A stretch of DNA of 12,701 nt from NCBI GenBank assembly GCA_964604045.1, contig CAZRXM010000031.1:1-12701 (forward strand), read 5' to 3'. The DNA comes from DRVP01 sp964604045 (GTDB taxonomy: Archaea; Thermoproteota; Bathyarchaeia; Bathyarchaeales; Bathycorpusculaceae). The notes beneath the pieces are model-generated. The model saw only the letters and a program-made list of their open reading frames with translations, did no database searches and had not been told where the DNA came from. Positions 6,673 through 12,701 of the stretch are shown here, one piece after another. Within the stretch, counting starts at the first letter, position 1, and every line of letters starts with the position of its first letter. The translations under genes and the position numbers were made by a program.

Positions 6673-7632
6673 ATGCCAAGCCTTTGGAAATTGCGCCTAT
6701 CAATGTTGGCAGCCCTAGCCATAATAATCACCCTTTCAACACTTGTCTTCGCCGCCATTCTAAGCCTCCTCCAAGTGGGCCTCATATACATCGCAATATT
6801 TGTGGTGGTCTTCAACGTTCTTCAGTGGCTCATATCCCCGTACATAATTGACGCCATATACCGCACTAGGGAGATCCCCGAAAACGAAAATCCAAGACTT
6901 CATGCCGTCTTGGAGAACCTAAGCCGTAAAAGCGGCATTAAAAAGCCGAGGCTTATGCTCGCCCGCATACCCATACCCAACGCCTTCGCATACGGCTCAC
7001 CCATAGCTGGAAGCCGCGTCGCCGTCACAGAGGGGCTACTTAAAACCCTAAACGAGGGGGAGGTTGAAGCAGTCATAGGCCACGAGCTCGGTCACTTAAA
7101 ACACCGCGATGTTCAGGTAATGATGGTTGTATCGCTTTTACCAGCCCTGTTCTACTATGTCGGCTATTCAATTATGATATCCTCCATGTACGGCAGGCGC
7201 AAGGAGGAAAGCAGTGGTGCGGCGCTGTTGGGCATGGGTTTAGTTGCCTTCTCAATGTTCCTTACATATGTGTGCGTGTCCTTCCTAAGCCGAGTCCGCG
7301 AGTATTACGCTGACAGACATAGCGCCACCATCGTGGAAAAGGGCGCCCAAAAGCTTTCAGTGGCCCTAGCGAAAATTGTGCAAACCGCGAAAAAAGTTAA
7401 AGTGGCTAGGAGAGAAACTCAACACTTGAATGCCTTCAAAGCCCTCTTCATAGCCGACCCGGACAGCGCGGAAGCAGATTCAATGATGCTTTCAGCTATG
7501 ACCAGCGGTGACCAGAAACTCGTTGAGGAAATCCTCTCTCAGAAGCTAACATGGCTCGACAGATTAAACGAGATCTTCTCAACCCACCCCCACGTAGTTA
7601 AAAGAATCAAGGCTCTGCAGGAGCTCAGCTGA
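6673..7632 (+). CDS. htpX: HtpX-like membrane zinc metalloprotease (M48 family)
   Basis: A membrane-anchored endopeptidase thought to degrade damaged membrane proteins. With this start it has 319 residues. Two N-terminal membrane helices (about 10-35 and 37-60) precede the catalytic domain. The zinc motif HELGH is at 137-141, followed by LKHRD, and the third ligand is the Glu of REYYADRHSA (E210). Two further hydrophobic segments lie between them, about 150-172 and 184-205, as in HtpX. The C-terminal region ends in the STHPHVVKRIKAL motif common to the family. The start at 6673 is preferred over ATG 6649 because of the GAGGGTGA site and the TATA position. The gene is divergent from methionine synthase and followed by a separate promoter. 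Confidence 0.94.
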   Translation: MPSLWKLRLSMLAALAIIITLSTLVFAAILSLLQVGLIYIAIFVVVFNVLQWLISPYIIDAIYRTREIPENENPRLHAVLENLSRKSGIKKPRLMLARIPIPNAFAYGSPIAGSRVAVTEGLLKTLNEGEVEAVIGHELGHLKHRDVQVMMVVSLLPALFYYVGYSIMISSMYGRRKEESSGAALLGMGLVAFSMFLTYVCVSFLSRVREYYADRHSATIVEKGAQKLSVALAKIVQTAKKVKVARRETQHLNAFKALFIADPDSAEADSMMLSAMTSGDQKLVEEILSQKLTWLDRLNEIFSTHPHVVKRIKALQELS

Positions 7633-7655
7633 AATTCGGTTTTTGCGAGAAATCC

Positions 7656-7665
7656 CTTAAATAAT
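7656..7665 (+). promoter_or_regulatory. TATA box for the acyl-CoA synthetase operon
   Basis: CTTAAATAAT lies about 43 bases before the ATG at 7704. Transcription would start near 7685, before the ribosome site GGAGCGA at 7692-7698. It probably drives the whole run of overlapping plus-strand genes. Confidence 0.5.
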
Positions 7666-7703
7666 CAACACGACAACTACTAGTATTCCACGGAGCGACC
7701 TCT

Positions 7704-8399
7704 ATGAATCTGACCACCAAAATAATCGCGGAAGCCAAAAAGGAGAACAGAAAATACTTAATGGAGAACGAGGCGAAAACCATCTGCATGGAATACGGCA
7801 TACCCGTGACAAAGTTTAAGCTGGCCAAAAGCGAGGCTGAAGTTGTTAAAGCTGCAGAGGAAATAGGCTTCCCAGTTGTTTTGAAAATAGTTTCACCAGA
7901 CATAATCCACAAGTCAGACGTCGGCGGCGTCGTGTTGAACCTCAAAGACGTGAAGGAGGTTAAAGCCGCCTACAGACAGATAATGGAAAACGTTAAGAAA
8001 CACAGGAAAGACGCCAAAATAGTCGGCGTGATAGTCCAAGAAATGGCTCCCCAGTCTACAGAAGTTATAATAGGCGCCATAAAAGACCCCCAGTTCGGGC
8101 AAACCCTAATGTTCGGCTTGGGAGGGGTTTTCGTGGAAATTTTGAAGGACGTAACCTTCAGAATAGCCCCCATAACAGAGGAGGAGGCCCGCGAAATGGT
8201 CACCGAGATTAAGGCCTACCCTCTGCTGAAAGGGTATAGAAACCTGCCGCCAGCCGATATCGAGACAATTGTTGAAATACTGCTAAGCACTTCTAAGCTT
8301 GTTATGGACCACCCGGAGATAAGGGAGCTGGACTTGAACCCAATAATGGTTTACGAGAAGGGCGCAAAAACCGTAGATGCAAGGATCATCCTTGAATAG
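7704..8399 (+). CDS. acdB: acetyl/acyl-CoA synthetase (ADP-forming), beta subunit
   Basis: The ATP-grasp subunit of the archaeal enzyme that converts acyl-CoA + ADP + phosphate to acid + CoA + ATP, yielding ATP at the end of peptide or sugar fermentation. Its 231 residues match the separate beta subunit of Pyrococcus-type enzymes. The signature SPDIIHKSDVGGV (64-76) includes H69, equivalent to the beta-subunit histidine implicated in phosphoryl transfer. The ATP-grasp core follows (VQEMAPQSTEVIIGAIKDP, then GLGGVFVEILKDV), with the metal-binding ELDLNPI near the C-terminus. No alpha subunit (CoA-binding, with the main phospho-histidine) is in the window, so it must be encoded elsewhere or beyond the edges. 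Substrate range cannot be told. The 3' end overlaps the Thg1-like gene. Confidence 0.95.
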   Translation: MNLTTKIIAEAKKENRKYLMENEAKTICMEYGIPVTKFKLAKSEAEVVKAAEEIGFPVVLKIVSPDIIHKSDVGGVVLNLKDVKEVKAAYRQIMENVKKHRKDAKIVGVIVQEMAPQSTEVIIGAIKDPQFGQTLMFGLGGVFVEILKDVTFRIAPITEEEAREMVTEIKAYPLLKGYRNLPPADIETIVEILLSTSKLVMDHPEIRELDLNPIMVYEKGAKTVDARIILE

Positions 8400-9171
8400 C
8401 CTTGAAAACCTAACAGAAAACGAAATTTTCTCGAAAACATCAATCCCTTGCGGGGCAAGCTTTTTCGTAAGGTTGGATGGTTGGAGGTTTAGGAGGCTCT
8501 CCGAAGCCGTTGGCGCTGAAAGACCTTTCGACGAGAGATTTGCCAAATGCCTAGTCTACGCGGGAAGAACGCTTTTCGAGAGGGGGTTTAACCCAACCCT
8601 AATCTACATTGTCAGCGACGAGTTGAACGTTTTATTCGCGAATTGGACACCTTTTCATGGAAGGGTTGAGAAAATAGATTCGGTCATGCCCAGCCTGGTT
8701 TCGGCAGCCTTCACAACACGGCTGCAAAGCTTTTTCGAAAAAGCTGTTCCAGCGGCCTTCGACTCAAGAATAGTTTTGGCTGCAAACGAAGACATGATAG
8801 TTAAATACTTGGCTTGGAGGCAGCTTAATGCCTGGAGAAACCACAACAACGCCTACGCATACCACTTCTTCAGAAAGATGGGTTATAAGCCCTCAGAAAT
8901 AGCCAGAAAACTAAAGGGGGTGAAAATAGAGAAAATCCATGAAACCCTTTTTAGGCATGGAATAAACTTAGCTGAAACCCCATCCTGGCAAAGGAGAGGA
9001 ATCCTACTCTACAAGGAGCCCCTCCAAAAGAAGATTGGAGGTTGCGAAACAACCCGATGGACCCTTGTGGAAGACTGGGATCCACCCATCTTCACCAGGG
9101 ATGACGGTGTGAGGCTAATTCACAAAGTTTTAGAGTGGACGAAGCAGAGAGGGGCGCGAAATGTCGAATAA
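8377..9171 (+). CDS. Thg1-like 3'-5' nucleotidyltransferase (tRNA 5'-end repair or tRNA-His G-1 addition)
   Basis: Thg1-family enzymes add nucleotides in the 3'-to-5' direction to tRNA 5' ends; archaeal and bacterial Thg1-like proteins mainly repair truncated tRNAs by templated addition. This 264-residue protein has the metal-binding FVRLDGWRF (D34), the palm motif SDELNVLF (D81, E82), DSRIV (129-133) and YLAWRQLNAWRNHNNAYAY (144-162), equivalent to the conserved WRQ-HNN region. It resembles the short Thg1-like branch. The ATG at 8377 overlaps acdB by 23 bases and lacks a ribosome site. An in-frame TTG at 8392 has AAGGA 6 bases before it and would give 259 residues, so the true start may be there. 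The overlap implies translational coupling. Confidence 0.9.
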   Translation: MQGSSLNSLENLTENEIFSKTSIPCGASFFVRLDGWRFRRLSEAVGAERPFDERFAKCLVYAGRTLFERGFNPTLIYIVSDELNVLFANWTPFHGRVEKIDSVMPSLVSAAFTTRLQSFFEKAVPAAFDSRIVLAANEDMIVKYLAWRQLNAWRNHNNAYAYHFFRKMGYKPSEIARKLKGVKIEKIHETLFRHGINLAETPSWQRRGILLYKEPLQKKIGGCETTRWTLVEDWDPPIFTRDDGVRLIHKVLEWTKQRGARNVE

Positions 9172-10006
9172 TGAAAAACGGGTTAACGTTGAGGAGCTGA
9201 GACAAAAGTTGACGGCTCTGAAGGAGGAGAAAAAGAGGATTGACTCTGAAGCAAGAGAGCTGACCTGGAAGAGGGATGAAATTAACAGCCGAATAAAACG
9301 TTTGAAGACTGAGGTTCTGGAGCTAAAAAGACTTAGAGACGAAGTAAACGCCGAGGTGAAAAGGCTTAAAGAGCAGAAAAACGAAATAAAGATGGAAAGA
9401 GCCAGAAAAATTAAGGAAATCAAAAAAATCCAAACGGAAATTAAAAACCTAATGGCGAAAAAGCCAAAAAAAGAAGCCGCTGTCCTTCAAAGGGAAATCA
9501 AAGCCATGGAATGGAAAATACAGACAATACCTCTAAGCCTTCAAGAAGAAAAGCAGCTAGTTGAAAAAGTTAAACAGCTTGAAACCCAGCTAAACATTCA
9601 CATAAAAATTGAACAGTTAAACCAGAAAAAACTTGAGTTAACAGCAGAACTCAGAGCCCTTGAGGCTAGAGCCAAAAGTCTACACGAGAAAATGATGAAA
9701 GAGGTTGATAAAAGCCGCAAAACTCACGAAGAGATGTTAAAAAGGCTTGAGGAGGTTAGGAATCTTAAAAAGGAGGCAGAAAACGTTCATAGGATGTTTT
9801 TGCAGGCAATAGATCAGGCTAAGTCCGTTAGGGAGGAGATTGAGAAAATCGCTGAAAAAATAGCCTCAATAGAGGCTGAGGAAAGGAGAAAAAGCGAAGA
9901 AAACCTTTTGGAAAACATCGCAAAGCAGGCCTTGGAGAAACTAAAGCGCGGTGAAAAACTGACTTGGGAAGAGTTCAAAATACTTGCTGAGCAGGACCTA
10001 GCATAA
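9161..10006 (+). CDS. archaeal coiled-coil protein (COG1340 type), function unknown
   Basis: A 281-residue, strongly charged, almost entirely alpha-helical protein with heptad patterns over about 10-118 and 130-250 and no membrane segment. The coil is broken near a proline-containing motif, IPLSLQEEKQLVEKVKQLE (123-141). The C-terminus LKRGEKLTWEEFKILAEQDL (261-280) resembles the short tail typical of this archaeal family, as far as I recall it. The central motif recalls that of eukaryotic Bfr1-like and plant PPI1-like coiled-coil proteins (from memory, not searched). It starts with ATG after GAGAGGGG (9147-9154) and overlaps the Thg1-like gene by 11 bases. Such proteins are often mis-annotated as phosphoserine phosphatase or SMC; no catalytic motif is visible here. 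Confidence 0.85.
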   Translation: MSNNEKRVNVEELRQKLTALKEEKKRIDSEARELTWKRDEINSRIKRLKTEVLELKRLRDEVNAEVKRLKEQKNEIKMERARKIKEIKKIQTEIKNLMAKKPKKEAAVLQREIKAMEWKIQTIPLSLQEEKQLVEKVKQLETQLNIHIKIEQLNQKKLELTAELRALEARAKSLHEKMMKEVDKSRKTHEEMLKRLEEVRNLKKEAENVHRMFLQAIDQAKSVREEIEKIAEKIASIEAEERRKSEENLLENIAKQALEKLKRGEKLTWEEFKILAEQDLA

Positions 10007-10017
10007 AATAATTAAAG
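10005..10017 (+). promoter_or_regulatory. possible TATA box for the DUF373 gene
   Basis: AAAATAATTAAAG is centred about 22-25 bases before the ATG at 10033, which itself lacks a ribosome site. A leaderless internal promoter would explain the only real gap (26 bases) in this gene run. The alternative is readthrough with translation from ATG 10051. Confidence 0.35.
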
Positions 10018-10032
10018 TAGCCGATTCCATTA

Positions 10033-11223
10033 ATGATTGGACAGAGAAAGATGACGGAAAAGGCCGGAGAAAAGAAGAGAATTCTAGTTTTATGCGTTGA
10101 TAGGGATGGAGATTTAGGTTCAAAAACGGAGATAAAAACGCCGCTGATAGGCAGGGATTTAAACCTCAACGCTGCAGTGGCTTTAGCCCTAAAAGACCCG
10201 GAGGAGTCAGACGCAAACGCCATGTTTGAAGCTGTGCGCCTCTACGACCGCCTTGTCGGAGAAGCAAAACCAGAAGAGGTTTTTGAAATAGCCACCATAT
10301 CCGGGTCCGAGCTTGGTGGAGTTGGAGCCGACAGAAAAATCGTGGCTGAACTAAGCGATGTTTTAAAGGCTTTCCCAGCAAACGAGGTGATTCTAGTTAC
10401 AGATGGCTACTCGGATGAAGCAGTCCTTCCCCTTATAGAATCCAGGGTGCCCGTTTCCTCAGTTAGAAGAGTTGTTGTAAAACACAGTGAGTCGATAGAG
10501 GAGACCGCGGCCTTGTTCACGAAGTACTTAAAGACTGTTTTGGAGAACCCCCGCTACGCCCGCATAGCTTTGGGACTTCCAGGCGTGCTATTCCTCATTT
10601 TGGGCATACTGTCCATTTTTGGTTTAGTTCACTATTATTTGATGACCTTCGTTATAGTTCTAGGAGCTTACATGTTTGTGAAGGGCTTTAGTGTCGACAG
10701 AATGGTGAGAAGGGCTTACATTTGGATGAAAGAGTATTCGCCCCCACCCCTACCAGTGCAGATTTCAACCTTCTCCACCATTGTAGCGTTCTTATGCATG
10801 GGTATAGGTATATACCTTGGTTTAGACGCTGCGGCTGGGTTAAATCTGGATTTTTCCAACTGGCTTGGGGTTCTGCCCCAAGTCACCGGTCTCTTCATAA
10901 AGTATTCTAAAGATTTAGTTGTGATAGGTGTTTGTCTGGCTTTAACTGGAAGGGCTATACGTTGGTATTTTGAGAGAGATGCCCGCCTACTGCGTAATGC
11001 AGCCCTCATTGTTTTGATTGGATGGAGTAGGCAGATCCTCGAAGCTACATCTGAAATACTAATTAACCCCAAAATCGGCTATGAGGCGCTTATTTTCACA
11101 ATTGTCATCGGCATCTTGATAAGTATAGCATCAATCCTTGTGGTACTTGTGATCTACCGGTCTGCCAGAGGGTTCTTTAAGAAAAGGGCGATGGGGGAGC
11201 ATAAAGAGTTTGAGGAAGGCTAA
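10033..11223 (+). CDS. DUF373 family integral membrane protein
   Basis: An archaea-specific family of unknown function, 396 residues here. The N-terminal soluble domain (about 16-170) opens ILVLCVDRDGDLGSKT, with the acidic DRDGD cluster (23-27) and later DANAMF (60-65) and VTDGYSDE (122-129), a pattern suggesting a metal- or nucleotide-binding Rossmann-like fold (inference). The C-terminal half has about six hydrophobic segments near 176-198, 200-218, 244-264, 292-308, 321-338 and 353-375, followed by a basic and acidic tail. The start at 10033 is favoured by a TATA-like box; M7 (10051) is the alternative. The 3' end overlaps the next gene by 14 bases. Confidence 0.88.
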   Translation: MIGQRKMTEKAGEKKRILVLCVDRDGDLGSKTEIKTPLIGRDLNLNAAVALALKDPEESDANAMFEAVRLYDRLVGEAKPEEVFEIATISGSELGGVGADRKIVAELSDVLKAFPANEVILVTDGYSDEAVLPLIESRVPVSSVRRVVVKHSESIEETAALFTKYLKTVLENPRYARIALGLPGVLFLILGILSIFGLVHYYLMTFVIVLGAYMFVKGFSVDRMVRRAYIWMKEYSPPPLPVQISTFSTIVAFLCMGIGIYLGLDAAAGLNLDFSNWLGVLPQVTGLFIKYSKDLVVIGVCLALTGRAIRWYFERDARLLRNAALIVLIGWSRQILEATSEILINPKIGYEALIFTIVIGILISIASILVVLVIYRSARGFFKKRAMGEHKEFEEG

Positions 11224-11998
11224 GATTGCAATAATAGGCGGGACGGGCTTCGAAAAACTTTTCACATGTCCGGAGAGAGTTGTCGTCGGAACCCCTTATG
11301 GTATATCCCCACCCATATCTGTGGGGGAAATAGGCGGCAAAATGGTTGCTTTTCTCTCGAGGCACGGTCCAGAACATAAGGTTCCACCCCACAGGGTGAA
11401 TTATAGGGCAAACATTTACGCGTTGCACCAGCTTGGAGTTGAAAGGGTTTTCGCCGTGAACGCTGTGGGCGCCATAAACAGAGAGCTTAAGCCCGGAGAT
11501 GTTGTTTTGCCCCACGACTTCGCCGACTTTACAAAACAGAGAACCCCAACATTCTATGACGAGCCGCCCGTAACCCACGTCGACATGTCCCAACCTTACT
11601 GTCCAGAGCTTCGTGAAACAGTCATCCAATGTGCCGAAAGACTTGGCTTAAAAGTCTGGAGCCGCGGCGTGCTCGTTTGCACCGAGGGACCCCGATTTGA
11701 GACCCCAGCGGAGATTGAAATGTTTAGGAGGCTTGGCTTTGACATTGTTGGCATGACTGGGGTTCCTGAGGCTGTTTTGGCTAGGGAGCTGGAAATCTGT
11801 TATATGGCTATCTGTTTCGTTTCGAACATGGCGGCCGGCATGCAGGAGCGTTTAACACCTAAAGAAGTTTACGATGTTTCCATGAAAGTTCACTCGAAGA
11901 TCGAGCAACTTTTAATTGAAACCATTAAGACTTTACCACTGGAACGTGTGGGCACTTGCCCATGTGCAAGCGCTTTGAAAAACGCGAGGATTAAGTGA
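11210..11998 (+). CDS. S-methyl-5'-thioinosine / purine nucleoside phosphorylase (MTAP family)
   Basis: Cleaves a purine nucleoside with phosphate, in methylthioadenosine or purine salvage. The 262-residue protein has IIGGTGF (8-14), the phosphate-binding SRHGPEHKVPPHRVNYRAN (50-68), VNAVGAIN (83-90), and TEGPRFETPAEI (158-169) followed by GMTGVPE. At the base-recognition loop it has SNMAAG (205-210). Adenine-specific MTAP has an Asp two residues after the first conserved position, while 6-oxopurine enzymes carry Asn and lack that Asp, so inosine- or guanosine-type substrates are more likely (inference). The TTG start is forced by family length, with GGGGGAG at 11193-11199 as ribosome site. 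It overlaps DUF373 by 14 bases and shares one base (TGATG) with the next gene. Confidence 0.92.
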   Translation: MRKAKIAIIGGTGFEKLFTCPERVVVGTPYGISPPISVGEIGGKMVAFLSRHGPEHKVPPHRVNYRANIYALHQLGVERVFAVNAVGAINRELKPGDVVLPHDFADFTKQRTPTFYDEPPVTHVDMSQPYCPELRETVIQCAERLGLKVWSRGVLVCTEGPRFETPAEIEMFRRLGFDIVGMTGVPEAVLARELEICYMAICFVSNMAAGMQERLTPKEVYDVSMKVHSKIEQLLIETIKTLPLERVGTCPCASALKNARIK

Positions 11999-12701
11999 TG
12001 CTTAAGGCTGTCCTCTCAGCCATAGGCGCATACAAACTTTACGAGAAATGGCTTTGGCATCAAGTCAAAAACCACGAGAAGCCCGAGCACATAGCGATAA
12101 TTCTGGACGGAAACAGAAGATGGGCTTCGGAGAAGGATCTCCCACCATGGCTTGGCCATAAAGAGGGCGCCGAGAAGGTTGAACAGCTTCTAGCCTGGTG
12201 TTTGAAGCTAAACGTTAAGTCGATAACGCTTTACGCTTTTTCAACGGAAAACTTCCGACGCCCCAAAAAGGAAGTTGAAGAAATCATGAAAATTGCCGGC
12301 GAAAAGCTTCAAAAAATTCTGAGGGACGAGAGAATCCACAAAAACCAGGTGCACGTGAAAGTTATTGGAAGGAAGCACCTGCTTCCGGAAAGCCTCCAGA
12401 AACTCATCGAGGAAGTGGAGAAGGCAACCCAAAACTACAGTAAACATTTCCTAAACATCGCCTTCGCTTACGGCGGAAGGGCCGAAATAGTGGACGCTGC
12501 GAGAAAGATTGCTGAGAAAGTGAGGAACAACGAGTTGAAACCTGAAGACGTTAACGAAGAGCTTTTCGAAAAATTCCTCTACACGTCGCACCTTCCAAAA
12601 CAGGACCCAGATTTGATTATAAGAACCTCTGGCGAAGAGCGGTTAAGTGGCTTTCTGCTTTGGCAGTCAGCCTACAGCGAACTCTGCTTCTTAGACGTTT
12701 A
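11998..12701 (+). CDS. uppS: cis-prenyltransferase (UPP/polyprenyl diphosphate synthase), 3' end outside window
   Basis: Extends isoprenyl diphosphates with cis double bonds to make the long lipid carrier that bears sugars for glycoprotein and cell-surface synthesis, at the membrane face. The 234 residues visible contain all five conserved regions: HIAIILDGNRRWA (31-43, catalytic D37), GH of WLGHKEG (H54), FSTENFRRP (81-89), FAYGGRAEI (156-164) and DLIIRTSGEERLSGFLLWQ (205-223), with AYSEL after it. Only the C-terminal tail is missing, since members are usually 240-290 residues. The start ATG overlaps the preceding TGA by one base, a tight coupling. An extra N-terminal stretch of about 30 residues before HIAIILDG is common in archaeal members. 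Confidence 0.96.
   Translation, partial: MLKAVLSAIGAYKLYEKWLWHQVKNHEKPEHIAIILDGNRRWASEKDLPPWLGHKEGAEKVEQLLAWCLKLNVKSITLYAFSTENFRRPKKEVEEIMKIAGEKLQKILRDERIHKNQVHVKVIGRKHLLPESLQKLIEEVEKATQNYSKHFLNIAFAYGGRAEIVDAARKIAEKVRNNELKPEDVNEELFEKFLYTSHLPKQDPDLIIRTSGEERLSGFLLWQSAYSELCFLDV

Noticed and set aside
6567..6815. N-terminal extension of methionine synthase by 83 residues to an ATG at 6815.
   Set aside because: It overlaps the well-supported start of htpX antisense, adds residues unlike the family, and lies upstream of the TATA box at 6587-6598.
11177..11629. 150-codon open frame antisense to the phosphorylase gene.
   Set aside because: It is a shadow of a strongly conserved gene in the opposite strand, with no motif of its own.
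1..12701. CRISPR array, insertion sequence, integrase or toxin-antitoxin pair.
   Set aside because: No direct-repeat array, transposase motif, terminal repeats or small paired genes were seen on reading both strands.

Overview
The window looks like chromosomal DNA of an uncultivated archaeon, most likely from the TACK side and plausibly Bathyarchaeia (inference from gene content; no marker gene settles it). The archaeal signs are a separate PyrI regulatory chain, an ADP-forming acyl-CoA synthetase beta subunit, a DUF373 membrane protein, a COG1340-type coiled-coil protein, a core-only MetE, GTG and TTG starts, and TATA boxes about 25 bases before start codons, which imply several leaderless mRNAs.

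Layout. Bases 1-37 hold the 5' half of a tRNA gene on the minus strand, cut by the window edge. Divergent from it is a 725-residue protein with an N-terminal winged helix, an ATP-cone and an NrdD-like body that lacks the catalytic residues of class III ribonucleotide reductase. It meets pyrB tail to tail. pyrB (minus) and pyrI (plus) diverge from a shared 120-base promoter region and encode the two chains of aspartate carbamoyltransferase. Bases 3836-4514 contain no intact gene, but they hold a TATA box, a start codon and broken coding segments that look like a decayed gene. Next on the minus strand are a pentameric ligand-gated ion channel homologue and, upstream of it, a core methionine synthase. 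That synthase diverges from an HtpX-like membrane protease.

From 7704 to the end all genes are on the plus strand and mostly overlap: acyl-CoA synthetase beta subunit, Thg1-like 3'-5' polymerase, coiled-coil protein, DUF373 protein, methylthioinosine/purine nucleoside phosphorylase, and a cis-prenyltransferase that runs off the window. The overlaps suggest one or two transcription units with coupled translation. They mix energy conservation, RNA end repair, nucleoside salvage and polyprenyl lipid carrier synthesis.

The observations most worth following are the NrdD-like pseudoenzyme fused to a DNA-binding domain, the archaeal pentameric channel with an atypical selectivity filter, the divergent pyrB/pyrI arrangement, the HxH variant in the methionine synthase zinc site, and the decayed gene with an intact leaderless promoter.
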